Origin: an uncultured Alphaproteobacteria bacterium
Lineage (GTDB): Bacteria; Pseudomonadota; Alphaproteobacteria; Rhizobiales; Rhizobiaceae
Length of the DNA stretch: 32,522 nucleotides
NCBI GenBank assembly: GCA_929200315.1
Contig: CAKMZB010000013.1
Coordinates: 1-32,522 of the forward strand
Direction: 5' to 3'
A model generated the notes under the pieces. The model saw nothing but the letters and a program-made list of their open reading frames with translations. It made no database searches and was not told the origin of the DNA. Positions within the stretch are counted from its first letter, which is position 1, and each line of letters opens with the position of its first letter. A program made the position numbers and the translations under genes. Positions 1 to 8,200 of this stretch are shown in pieces.

Positions 1-55
1 CCGCGAAGGCGGCAGAACCGTCGGGGCGGGAATCGTCGCGGAAATCGTGGAATAA
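1..55 (+). CDS. tuf: Elongation factor Tu, C-terminal end (partial)
   Basis: Frame 2 from the left edge reads REGGRTVGAGIVAEIVE followed by TAA at 53-55. This is the highly conserved C-terminus of EF-Tu, the GTPase that delivers aminoacyl-tRNA to the ribosome. The rest of the gene lies outside the window. In many alphaproteobacteria tuf is followed by tRNA-Trp, secE and nusG, and the order here is the same except that other genes have been inserted. Only 17 residues are visible, but the match to the family's last residues is distinctive. It could be either copy if the genome has two tuf genes; the tRNA-Trp/secE context points to the copy beside the rpl-rpoBC cluster. Confidence 0.85.
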   Translation, partial: REGGRTVGAGIVAEIVE

Positions 56-112
56 GGGATTGCAGACGGGTTTTGGAGCGCTGAGCTTCGTCACCCGACG
101 GATTCTTTGTTG

Positions 113-140
113 GCTAAAGTGCGGAACACCGCACTTTAGC
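113..140. repeat. Perfect 12-bp inverted repeat with 4-base loop downstream of tuf
   Basis: GCTAAAGTGCGG (113-124), loop AACA, then CCGCACTTTAGC (129-140) make a perfect 12-bp hairpin 58 bases after the tuf stop codon. No T-tract follows on the plus strand, so it is not a textbook intrinsic terminator. It may protect the 3' end of the tuf mRNA or act together with the hairpin at 175-205. It could also be a binding site for a dimeric protein. Confidence 0.6.
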
Positions 141-174
141 GTTGGCCCCAGCCAGCCACTGAATGAGATTTGAG

Positions 175-205
175 AAGGCGGTTCCCTATGGGGCGCCGCC
201 TTTTT
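175..205 (+). terminator. Intrinsic terminator after tuf
   Basis: The stem AAGGCGG (175-181) pairs with CCGCCTT (196-202), with further partial pairing of TCCC with GGGG inside, and TTTTT follows at 201-205. This is the probable end of tuf transcription and separates tuf from the methyltransferase and tRNA-Trp region. Confidence 0.65.
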
Positions 206-263
206 CATTTAGATAGCGTCAGCGATCTGGGCGGGTAGGCTGTTGGCCCACCTCTCCCCTGTC

Positions 264-283
264 ATTCCCGCGAAGGCGGGAAT
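264..283. repeat. REP-like palindrome (ATTCCCGC-GAAG-GCGGGAAT)
   Basis: Two perfect 8-base arms at 264-271 and 276-283 flank a GAAG loop and are preceded by GTC. Palindromes of this form are common intergenic dispersed repeats in several alphaproteobacterial genomes (established knowledge). It lies 18 bases beyond the end of the minus-strand methyltransferase gene, where it could act as an mRNA-stabilising hairpin or terminator. Only one copy is seen in this window. Confidence 0.55.
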
Positions 284-301
284 CTATGGCTAACGCCGAT
301 A

Positions 302-973
302 CTAGCCGTCCCTTTGCCAAATAAAGAACGGCGCTTTTCTCGGCCTTACAGACAGTGCTGCCCGAGCTTCGTCCGTCAGAGCATCTTTCCAGAAAACGCC
401 GTCCGGCAAAGCCTCCATCGTCGGCTCGAAGTCGTCTCCAAAAAGCCGGTAGTGATCTTCTTGTAAAAACTGCTCGAGACGCTCGGCGTCGGTTGCGAGA
501 TGCTCGCCGCCTTCCTTCGTTGGTTGGCCCTTATAGGGGCCGGGGATGGAGAAGATCATCTTGCCGCCGGGGGCGAGGAGGCGGGTGAATTCCTTCAGGT
601 GATCGCCGTAATGGCCAGGGATGTGTTCCAGCACATGGTTGTGCAGGATTGCGGTGAAGTAGCCGTCCGGGAAGAGAGAAAAATCCTGCGGGAAATAGAG
701 TTTCAGGCAGGGCGCGTGAGGGTAGGTTTTCGGCGACGGGTCAGCGCAGAGATAGCCTGATGTCAGCTCTTCTTTGAGCTTGGGGAAGAGCCACGGCTCC
801 GGCGCCAGATGCAGCACGTAGCCTTCGGCATTTTTCGTGCCAAGCAATTCCTGCCCGTAGACCGCCCACCCGACCCTGTGCCGGGCAAGCGAACCGCATG
901 TGGAGCATTTTTCAAATGGCCTGCCACGGAAATCTTCAAATTCAGATCCACCGCAAATGTTGCAAGTCGCCAC
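302..973 (-). CDS. SAM-dependent methyltransferase with N-terminal zinc ribbon
   Basis: The product is 223 residues. It opens with a Cys4 zinc-ribbon pattern (CNIC near residue 4, CSTC near residue 23). A class I methyltransferase core follows, with HNHVLEHIPG at about residues 111-120, matching the post-motif II 'hxxxLEHI' seen in Methyltransf_11-type enzymes, and LAPGGKMIFSIPGP at about residues 132-145, the strand 5 hairpin. The substrate cannot be read from the sequence. The start is a GTG at 973 with GGAG about 8 bases upstream; no in-frame ATG is closer to the zinc ribbon. It is a single gene on the minus strand, divergent from the VOC gene. The classical glycine-rich SAM loop is weak ('VLHLAPEP'), so the exact subfamily is open. 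Confidence 0.75.
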   Translation of the reverse strand: MATCNICGGSEFEDFRGRPFEKCSTCGSLARHRVGWAVYGQELLGTKNAEGYVLHLAPEPWLFPKLKEELTSGYLCADPSPKTYPHAPCLKLYFPQDFSLFPDGYFTAILHNHVLEHIPGHYGDHLKEFTRLLAPGGKMIFSIPGPYKGQPTKEGGEHLATDAERLEQFLQEDHYRLFGDDFEPTMEALPDGVFWKDALTDEARAALSVRPRKAPFFIWQRDG

Positions 974-1126
974 GCTGATGCTCCGTTTGGTTCATTTCCG
1001 CCTGCCAATATACGGCTTATCAGCCCCGCGGCGATTTCTTTTTCGTGCCGATTGTTATGCAGACATCGGGGATGGGGTATGATCGAGCCGACCAAATCAA
1101 CCCTAACCGATCAAGCTGTTCTATTC

Positions 1127-1483
1127 ATGTCGCCCTCTCGTCTCAACCATGTTGCCTTGACCGTTAGTGACAGGGCAGAATCTGCGCGGTTCTACCGGGC
1201 TTATTTCGGTTTTGGCGCGGCGGTGCATGAGGATGACCACCTCCTCATCCTCAGCGATGAGAGTGGCGGGCTGCTTGCCCTCAGTGAGGGTGACGTTCCC
1301 CTGCAACCGCCCCGGACAACCCATTTCGGGGTGCAATTGGAAACCGGTGAAGCGGTTCGTGCCCTTCGCGGCAGATTTGCCGCCGATGGCGTTGCACAAG
1401 CCGAATGGCAGGAAGCCGGGCCGGTGCGGGTGCAGGTGTTTGACCCGGACGGCTACCGTGTGGAGGCCTATGCCTTTGATTGA
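1127..1483 (+). CDS. VOC-superfamily (glyoxalase/bleomycin-resistance fold) protein
   Basis: The 118-residue product begins with LNHVALTVSD and FYRAYFGF, the usual first strand and helix of a vicinal-oxygen-chelate domain. It ends with VQVFDPDGYRVEAYAFD, the typical closing metal-ligand strand, with Glu in VEAY. His8 and that Glu fit the metal-ligand positions of glyoxalase-like proteins. The size suits a single VOC module (two beta-alpha-beta-beta-beta units). The substrate is unknown; relatives are dioxygenases, glyoxalase I-like enzymes and antibiotic-binding proteins. The chosen ATG at 1127 sits five residues before the fold. An in-frame ATG at 1079, preceded by a G-rich stretch, would add 16 residues and cannot be ruled out. 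Its end overlaps the next gene by 14 bases, which suggests cotranscription. Confidence 0.75.
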   Translation: MSPSRLNHVALTVSDRAESARFYRAYFGFGAAVHEDDHLLILSDESGGLLALSEGDVPLQPPRTTHFGVQLETGEAVRALRGRFAADGVAQAEWQEAGPVRVQVFDPDGYRVEAYAFD

Positions 1484-2447
1484 TACAGTTTCCCCGCTAC
1501 CCGAACCACTCCCCATTCATGCCCGCATTCGCCGTAGCATCGTGCGCAAGCCGCCCATAGTGCGCATCGGCAAGGCGATCTGGGTCGCGAGCGTAAAGCT
1601 CGTCTATGATGGCGGGGTGGTAATTGCTTCCAATGTGGCGATGTCACTGCTGCTGTCGATCTTCCCTTTCCTTATGCTGGTCGCTTCTCTCATGCGTTAT
1701 TACGGCTCACCCGAAGTGGCGCAACTCGTGGTGGAGTTGGTGCTCGGGCACTGGCCTGAGAACAGCGCAAAGCCTATTGAGGATCAAATCAACGTTCTCC
1801 TTGCGCAGTCGCCAACGGAGTTCTTTTCCTTCTCCACCCTCATCGTTTTGGTGCTTGCAACGAACGGGATTGAGAATTTGCGCGATGGCCTGAACCGCGC
1901 TTACCGCGTGCCGGAAACGCGTTCATTTTTATGGCGCAGGATGGAGGCGACGATCTTTGTGATGGTCGGCGCGATTGGGCTGATCGGTGTCGCCTTTCTC
2001 CTCATCACCGCTCCTGCTGTCTGGAGTTTTCTTGAGGCGCGGGTCGATTTTCTGGTGCCGTACCGCGTGGCGTTTCAGGTGGGACAATACCTTCTTGCCG
2101 TCTTCATGCTCTGGGCGATCCTGCTGGCACTGCACAAACTGTTGCCGGACATGAAGGGCGAAAAGCGCAACATGCGATGGGGCATTGCGCTGACGATTGC
2201 CGGTATTTTCGTAGGCTCAAAACTCTTTGGCCTCTACCTTTCCACCATCGCCAACTACACAGCGCTTTATGCCGGCCTTGCGGGGATGATGGTGGCGATT
2301 GTCTATCTCTATTGCCTTTCCGTGCTGTTGCTCTTTGGTGCGGAATTCAACGCCGCCTTTACCGAAATGCGCAACGCGGAGAAGGCCGAAGAAGCACGAC
2401 AGGAAGTTTTGCGCCGCATGGAAGCTAAAGCAGAAAAGAAGGCCTAG
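1470..2447 (+). CDS. YihY/virulence factor BrkB family inner-membrane protein
   Basis: The product is 325 residues with a cytoplasmic N-terminus and about six hydrophobic segments. It has the family's hallmarks: SLLLSIFPFLMLVASL near residue 52, the ATNGIENLRDGLNRAYRVPETR stretch near residues 130-151, and LYAGLAGMMVAIVYLYCLSVLLLFGAEFNA towards the C-terminus. The tail is charged and Lys/Glu/Ala-rich. The family (formerly mis-called RNase BN) is widespread; its transport or envelope role is unsettled. ATG 1470 is preceded by GGAGG at 1462-1466 and overlaps the VOC gene by 14 bases, so translational coupling is likely. The stop codon overlaps that of the convergent FAD gene inside a shared CTAG. 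Confidence 0.85.
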   Translation: MPLIDTVSPLPEPLPIHARIRRSIVRKPPIVRIGKAIWVASVKLVYDGGVVIASNVAMSLLLSIFPFLMLVASLMRYYGSPEVAQLVVELVLGHWPENSAKPIEDQINVLLAQSPTEFFSFSTLIVLVLATNGIENLRDGLNRAYRVPETRSFLWRRMEATIFVMVGAIGLIGVAFLLITAPAVWSFLEARVDFLVPYRVAFQVGQYLLAVFMLWAILLALHKLLPDMKGEKRNMRWGIALTIAGIFVGSKLFGLYLSTIANYTALYAGLAGMMVAIVYLYCLSVLLLFGAEFNAAFTEMRNAEKAEEARQEVLRRMEAKAEKKA

Positions 2448-4087
2448 GCTGCCCGTCCCGCCGCGTGGCCAGAGAAAATGCAACCGCCAAGGAATGTGCC
2501 TTCAAGCGCATTGTAGCCGTGATAGCCGCCACCGCCGAAGCCAGCAGCTTCTCCAGCCGCATAGAGCCCGGTGACCGGTTCGCCTTTGGCGTCGAGCACC
2601 TGAGAATTGAGATCGGTATGGATGCCGCCAAGTGATTTGCGGGTGAGTATATTCAGCTTCACTGCGATGAGCGGGCCATGGGCCGGGTCGAGAATATGGT
2701 GTGGTTTCGCCGTGCGGATGAGCTTGTCGCCGAGATAATTGCGCGCACCATGGATGGCTGTGATTTGCGCGTCTTTGGAGAATTTATTGTCGAGCTGCAG
2801 GTCGCGCGCTTCGATCTGTGAGCGCAGGTGCTCCAGGTCGATCAGCCCGTCGCCGGCACGCTGGTTCATACCCTGGACAAGGCTTTCCAGATCATTGGCA
2901 ACGACAAAGTCTTCGCCCTTTTCTTTGAACGCCTCAACCTGAGCCGTTGCGCCTTTGCCGAGACGGGATTTCAACACCTCCTTCCACTTCTTGGAGGTGA
3001 AGTCCGGGTTCTGTTCTGAGCCGGAGAGGGCAAATTCCTTTTCAATGATCGACTGGGTGAGGACGAACCAGGAATAATCGTACCCCGTGTCGAGGATCGC
3101 TTTAAGCGTGGCCAGCGTGTCAAAGCCCGGCATGAAGGGCGCTTCGAACCGATTGCCTTCCGCGTCAAACCACATTGAGGAGGGACCGGGGAGGATGCGG
3201 ATGGCGTGTTTGGGCCAGATGGGGTCCCAATTGTTCACGCCTTCAACATAGTGCCACATGCGGTCCGTGTTCACGAGATTGCCACCGGCCTTCTTGGTGA
3301 TGTCGAGCATCCGCCCGTCCACATGAGCCGGGACGCCGGAAATCATGTTTTTGGGAGCGGAGCCAAGACGGTCTGTCGGCCAGACTTTGCGCACGAGATC
3401 ATGGTTGCCGCCGATTCCGCCGGAGGTGACGATGACGGACTCAGCGCCGATCTCGAAGTCATCGATCACTTCTCGGTTGGTCTGCGCGCCGCGGTCGGCA
3501 TCATCATTGGCAAGCACTTCGCCTGCGACGCCTGCGACAGCCTTGCCCTTTTTGATGATTTTAGAGACCCGATGGCGGAATTTGAAAGTCAGTTTGCCCG
3601 CCTTTTCGTGCCCCAGAGCCAGCTTCTCGAATGGCTCCAGTACGCCGGGGCCTGTGCCCCAGGTGATGTGAAAGCGCGGGACGGAATTGCCATGACCGGT
3701 GGCGAGCGAGCCGCCTCGTTCCGCCCAGCCCACCACCGGAAACCAGCGCATGCCAAGTCCGTGCAGCCAGGAACGCATGTCACCGGAGGCAAAATCGAGA
3801 TATCGCTCTGCCCATTGGCGCGGCATCTCGTCTTCATCGCGGTCAAAACCGGCCGAACCCATCCAGTCGTTAAACGCCAGTTCCTTGCTGTCCTTGATGC
3901 GCATGCGACGTTGTTCTGGCGTATCGATCATGAAAAGCCCGCCAAGCGACCAGAAGGCCTGACCACCGAGGTTTTGTCGCCCTTCCTGATCGACCACACA
4001 GACCGAACGACCGCGCTGCACCAATTCGTTGGCCGCAACGAGCCCGGCAAGACCGCCACCCACGATGATTGCGTCATACCGTTCCAT
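2444..4087 (-). CDS. FAD-binding dehydrogenase (COG3573-type flavoprotein oxidoreductase)
   Basis: The product is 547 residues. It begins with a Rossmann dinucleotide-binding motif (YDAIIVGGGLAGLVAANELV, residues 4-23) followed by VVDQE, whose acidic residue binds the ribose. The FAD domain closes with GLYAAGEAAGFGGGGYHGYNA near the C-terminus. It resembles the fumarate reductase/3-ketosteroid-dehydrogenase flavoprotein superfamily and the roughly 550-residue uncharacterised 'FAD-binding dehydrogenase' group found in alphaproteobacteria. The substrate is unknown; no signal peptide is seen, so it is probably cytoplasmic. ATG 4087 was chosen because GGGAG lies about 10 bases upstream and the Rossmann fold starts right after it; an in-frame ATG at 4114 would add nine residues. 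It is transcribed away from tRNA-Trp. Confidence 0.8.
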   Translation of the reverse strand: MERYDAIIVGGGLAGLVAANELVQRGRSVCVVDQEGRQNLGGQAFWSLGGLFMIDTPEQRRMRIKDSKELAFNDWMGSAGFDRDEDEMPRQWAERYLDFASGDMRSWLHGLGMRWFPVVGWAERGGSLATGHGNSVPRFHITWGTGPGVLEPFEKLALGHEKAGKLTFKFRHRVSKIIKKGKAVAGVAGEVLANDDADRGAQTNREVIDDFEIGAESVIVTSGGIGGNHDLVRKVWPTDRLGSAPKNMISGVPAHVDGRMLDITKKAGGNLVNTDRMWHYVEGVNNWDPIWPKHAIRILPGPSSMWFDAEGNRFEAPFMPGFDTLATLKAILDTGYDYSWFVLTQSIIEKEFALSGSEQNPDFTSKKWKEVLKSRLGKGATAQVEAFKEKGEDFVVANDLESLVQGMNQRAGDGLIDLEHLRSQIEARDLQLDNKFSKDAQITAIHGARNYLGDKLIRTAKPHHILDPAHGPLIAVKLNILTRKSLGGIHTDLNSQVLDAKGEPVTGLYAAGEAAGFGGGGYHGYNALEGTFLGGCIFSGHAAGRAA

Positions 4088-4170
4088 GAATTTTTTCTCC
4101 CAAATCGGTCCCAACCTTTTGCCAAGGCTTGATCGCCGCGTCCAATGGTTCTAGGCGTTGTGCCGCCTGT

Positions 4171-4246
4171 AGGGGTATAGCTCAGTTGGTAGAGCGACGG
4201 TCTCCAAAACCGTAGGTCGCGGGTTCAAATCCTGCTGCCCCTGCCA
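4171..4246 (+). tRNA. tRNA-Trp (anticodon CCA)
   Basis: The 76 bases fold as a complete cloverleaf. Acceptor stem AGGGGTA pairs with TGCCCCT, the D arm is GCTC...GAGC, and the anticodon stem ACGGT/ACCGT encloses loop CTCCAAA (anticodon CCA). The T stem GCGGG/CCTGC carries loop TTCAAAT, and the 3' GCCA is encoded. It decodes UGG. In alphaproteobacteria this gene commonly stands directly upstream of secE; here 10.8 kb separate them. Its 3' portion from the anticodon stem onward is duplicated at 14847-14900, so the present 3' half was probably supplied by an integrated element. Confidence 0.97.
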
Positions 4247-4251
4247 GGTCT
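4198..4251 (+). repeat. Island attachment site, left copy (attL) inside tRNA-Trp
   Basis: This 54-base stretch runs from the 5' strand of the anticodon stem through the CCA end and five bases beyond (GGTCT). It matches 14847-14900 at 52 of 54 positions. The core CGGTCTCCAAAACCG is the self-complementary anticodon arm, a sublocation known to be used by tyrosine recombinases that integrate into tRNA genes (established knowledge). The two mismatches (4219 and 4235) are the two partners of the outermost T-stem base pair. Confidence 0.85.
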
Positions 4252-4793
4252 TATCTGCTGGATTTGCACTATGTGTTTGTGCCGATCCCCTTCGATGCCT
4301 CTTGAACGGCTCACCTAGTGACGTCAGCAATCAGGCCAATGGCGTCAGGTTGCCGATGTTGCATAACGGGTTTCTTAGCCAGATGCGTGTTGAACGCCTG
4401 ATCAACCTGAAAATTTGCCAGGATCGGTCTTAGGTCAACCTACATCATCACCCGATGCTTTTCTTATAGCACCTTAAGTAGTTTATTTTCGATTTTGGAT
4501 CGGGAATTATCCCTACGTATTGCGTCGTAAATTCCCTGCGCCGGGACACGTTTTAAATGTCGCCATAGTCTAACGGGAACTACAGCGGCACGCCGGACTT
4601 TGGATCGCAGGGGTGAGGTCAACCACTGCGCAATACCTATGCCTTCATTCTCAAAACCGGGCGCTCGGAAAGAGATAGCGCATCAAAACGCAGGTGCTTT
4701 GCAGCGAACAACGGAACGAGTTTCACCTTCGTAAAAAAAATTCGGCAAAATATTTCAGATATCAAATATCAATAAAATAGCTTCTTGTTGTCC
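4252..4793. other. Left flank of the island, no gene recognised
   Basis: These 542 bases lie where an integrase gene would be expected, next to the tRNA. No reading frame here resembles an integrase or any other family I know; short frames are interrupted by stops. The right end (4721-4793) is AT-rich and contains the small palindrome GATAT-CAA-ATATC. It may hold the transcription end of the minus-strand operon, but no convincing terminator is visible. Confidence 0.5.
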
Positions 4794-5249
4794 TCACCGA
4801 CGATCCCATAGATTTTTGCAATAATTTTCCCAAAATATTAGAGCCGCTGCCATATTGAGCACGATGGTGTGGGATTTTCGCGATGCGGACCATCTTTTCA
4901 AAGCCTCCAATAGAGCCAAGAAAGTACGGATACGACTGATTGCGCCAAGCTCGCTGCGATCGAGAGAGATGGAGTGAACGGTCGTTAGAAAATCTCCTTT
5001 TCCGTATTTGTACTCGCCAACCACGGCGTAGGCGAAACCCACTGTTTTTCCGGCCCGGGTAGCAACCAGACAACATTCATGCCGAGATTTTTCTAAACAC
5101 CTATCGAATAGAACCTTCATCTTCTCGGCATGAAGATCCAACTCGGAAAAAATGGTGCGGGAGTGTTCTCCCTCCGCAATGCGCAGAACATCCGGTTTGT
5201 CACCAATTTTGGCGAAACGGATTTCTATCAGTCCTGTTAACGCAGCCAT
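4794..5249 (-). CDS. GNAT-like N-acyl/acetyltransferase, last gene of the RTX operon
   Basis: The product is 151 residues. It starts with IEIRFAKIGDKPDVLRIAEGEH, like the first strand and helix of GNAT enzymes. It continues with CCLVATRAGKTVGFAYAVVGEY (residues about 60-81, strands 2-4) and SISLDRSELGAISRIRTFLALLEALKRW (residues about 93-120), which sits where GNATs bind acetyl-CoA. The R/Q-x-x-G-x-G/A pyrophosphate loop is degenerate (RSELGAIS), and the C-terminus stops soon after strand 6, so it may be shortened or divergent. It begins 37 bases after the RTX gene on the same strand. HlyC-type activators of RTX toxins also have a GNAT-like fold, so modification of the RTX protein is a possible role, but this is only inference. 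An unrelated acetyltransferase is equally possible. Confidence 0.55.
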   Translation of the reverse strand: MAALTGLIEIRFAKIGDKPDVLRIAEGEHSRTIFSELDLHAEKMKVLFDRCLEKSRHECCLVATRAGKTVGFAYAVVGEYKYGKGDFLTTVHSISLDRSELGAISRIRTFLALLEALKRWSASRKSHTIVLNMAAALIFWENYCKNLWDRR

Positions 5250-5286
5250 CTGGTATTCTTCTTACTGCCGATAGGCATCATCCGTA

Positions 5287-8200
5287 TCAGGCCAGAAAGC
5301 TCGCATATTCCGTGCCGAGCAAATCCTGCATGACAGGATTTAGCTCTTCGAGAACGCTGTCTATTTCATCATCGATGATCTCAGATCCGTCCTGGAACGT
5401 GATTTTGTCGACACCTCCATCGAGGAAATAGTCCCTCACCACGATAGCAAGTGAGTGGGTCGGTGTCGGTGTCGGTGTAGTCGTTCCGTCTGGTCCAACT
5501 TCGTCAAGTGCCGTGTCTGACAGCCAGACAAGGAGATCGTCATTGCTGCGATTAAGCGTGACGTCGTCCATTTCGATACCAAAGCCAAAATTGAGGCTGT
5601 TTGTGTAACCAGCGACACTTTCATCAACCACAACGTCGGTTCCGTCTCCGAAATCGTAAAGATACGTGTCATGACCTTCACCACCAACAAGTGTGTCGTT
5701 GCCAGCGCCACCGTGAAGCAAATTGCTGGGGCCTTCATCCGGCGTCAGTTGTACGTGATACTCGGTTTCACCGAAGCCGACGATGTCATCGATTCCGTCG
5801 CCGTTGATGTCTCCCAGCAGTCTGGGAAGGTCATCTTGCGTGATCCAGCTACCAGCGGATACCGAGGCGCCGAACGCTGATTGAACCAGGTCCAGTTTGG
5901 TGAAGGTACCATCGCCATTGGCCAGCGCAACATGCATGCCATCGTCGTGGAAACCCACAATGTCAGCCATGCCGTCACCGTTCATATCGGCCAACTGACG
6001 GGGCATATCGTTCTGTGTCAGCCAACCTCCGGCCGATGCTGATGTGCCATATCCTGCCAAAACCAGCCCGAGATCGTCGAAGGTGCCATCGGCTTGTGAC
6101 AGGGCGACATAGGTTCCATCGGTGTGGAAGCCGACAATGTCGGCCCGGCCATCGCCGTTCACGTCGGCAAGTTGACGCGGATATTGGTCTTGCGAAACCC
6201 ACCCGCCAGAGGACGTTCCAAAGCCAGAAGAAAGAACATGCCTGGTCTTTGCTGCAAAGCTGCTGCCGATCGAAAGCGACACGTAAACTTCATCATCACT
6301 AAAGGCGACGATGTCGGCCAGGCCATCGCCATTCACATCGGCGAGCAGACGTGGATACTGGTCTTGCGTTGTCCAGCCGCCAGCCTGCGTGGCCAAATCA
6401 TAAAGACCATAATAGGGGCTTCCAAAAGTGCCGTCGTCCATTGCAAGAGACACCAGCAGTCCAATATCCGCAAAGCCGACGATATCTGCCAGGCCATCGC
6501 CATTCACATCTGCAAGCTGACGTGGGTAGTCGTCCTGAGAGTACCATCCTCCAGCATCGGGTGTGTATCCAGCGAACACCTGGACAGTGTCCTGAAACGT
6601 GCCGTCGCCGTTTGAAAGGGCAGCCATCACCCCCTGATCTGCAAACGTAACCAGATCGTCGAACCCATCCCCGTCCACATCGACGACTTGCCGTGGATTG
6701 CGGTCCTGCGTTGCTGCGTCCGTCGCGCTAACCGTAAAGCCGTAGTCCAGCAAAGCGATCTGGGAGCCGGAGAAGTCTAATCCTGGCTCGGGATTCCCCG
6801 CAGAGATAACATCGTCGCCATCTCCGCCGAGCAGAACATCTGCACCGCCGCCGCCAATTAACGTATCGTCGCCGGCCCCGCCAATGAGATAATCGTTGAA
6901 GGAGCCTGATACGATCGTATCATCGCCGTCGCCCGAACTGATCTGAAGAGAAGTTTCTGTCCAGGTAATGTCATCATCGCCATCCGTCGCCATGACTTCA
7001 GCAATGACCTGCGACACAGAAATGCTGCTGCCATCATTCAGCACCAGCCATTGCAGCCAACCGCCGACAAAGTAGTTCGTAATCGTGACGCTGCCGTCCA
7101 CGACCGTTGCGCCAGTATCGTCCTCGCGGCTGACCGAAATGGTCAGATCATCGCCGACACGACCAAACGTCAGATCGCCCGCGCCGATGCCCGGACCGAA
7201 ATGCAGAAAATCGGTGTCCCCTTCGACGACGGCATCGTCAATCGTGTCGTGGCCATCTCCCAGACTGTAGTAGTAGGTGTCGGAACCAGCACCACCAGCC
7301 AGCATGTCATTGCCGATGCCGCCGACCAGAAGATCGATGCCTTCGCCACCGCTTAGCGCGTCGTTGCCCGCCTCGCCGCGAAGCACATCGTTCTCTTCAG
7401 TACCATCAAGTGTTTCGTCAGCATCCGTTCCCAAACCGTCCAGAATACTGCGCAGGTCGAACGACATGCCGCTGGACAGGGTAAGAACTTCGATTGCAGC
7501 GTTTTCTGTCAATCCGCCTGTAATCGTCACGCCTTCGGTGGCGACATCCTCGCCTTCCAGCGGTGCAATCGCGATAACAAGGTCATCACCACTGGCTGAG
7601 AACTGGAGATCTTCGAAGTTAATGCCTGTGTCGAGATAGAGCGTGTCAAACCCACCATGGGCCTCAACCCGAGTGATCACGTTTTCGGTATAAGTTACCG
7701 TCTCGTAGGTGTAATTTGTGCTGAGGCTGTAGGAGTGATTGTAAGTATGAAGCTCCTGATAGTAAGACCCGCCCTGCCACTCAGGCCGCTCGTGGTACAC
7801 ATTACTAATATGAGTGCTGTATGAAGAAGATACCGAGTCAACAGCAACGGTTCTGGTTACCGTCTTCTCAACTTCTTCGACGTCGACTGTCCAGCCTATA
7901 TCGTGAATCGTGTCGAAACCGTCACCGCGACCGAAGAGATAGACGTCGTTCCCTAAATCGCCATTAAGGCTGTCGTCACCGGCCTGACCAGCAATGACAT
8001 CACGCCCTGCGGCACCGTGGACCTCATCATCACCTGCCCCAGCAAACAGCTGGAAGGACTTGAAGTGGGCAGGGGCGCTTTCATCTTGCTCGCCTGGCTC
8101 AGCGGAACTTCCGTCTTCACCAACCACTGCGGGGCTTTCCGCCAACAACCAATCACTTAGATTTGCAAGCGGGCCCTCAGTTACTTCATCAAGCACATCG

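Noticed and set aside
3206-4132. 308-codon open frame on the plus strand opposite the FAD dehydrogenase
   Set aside because: It lies wholly antisense to a clear flavoprotein and overlaps its start region. The composition fits a complementary-strand artefact.
4321-4440. Open stretch after tRNA-Trp as a possible integrase or transposase remnant
   Set aside because: The translated stretch has no recombinase catalytic motif (R...HxxR...Y) and ends at a stop after about 40 codons.
4762-5076. 104-codon minus-strand frame overlapping the GNAT-like gene
   Set aside because: It is the neighbouring frame of 4794-5249. I considered that it might continue the GNAT after a frameshift, but it lacks a GNAT C-terminal pattern, so a frameshift is not supported.
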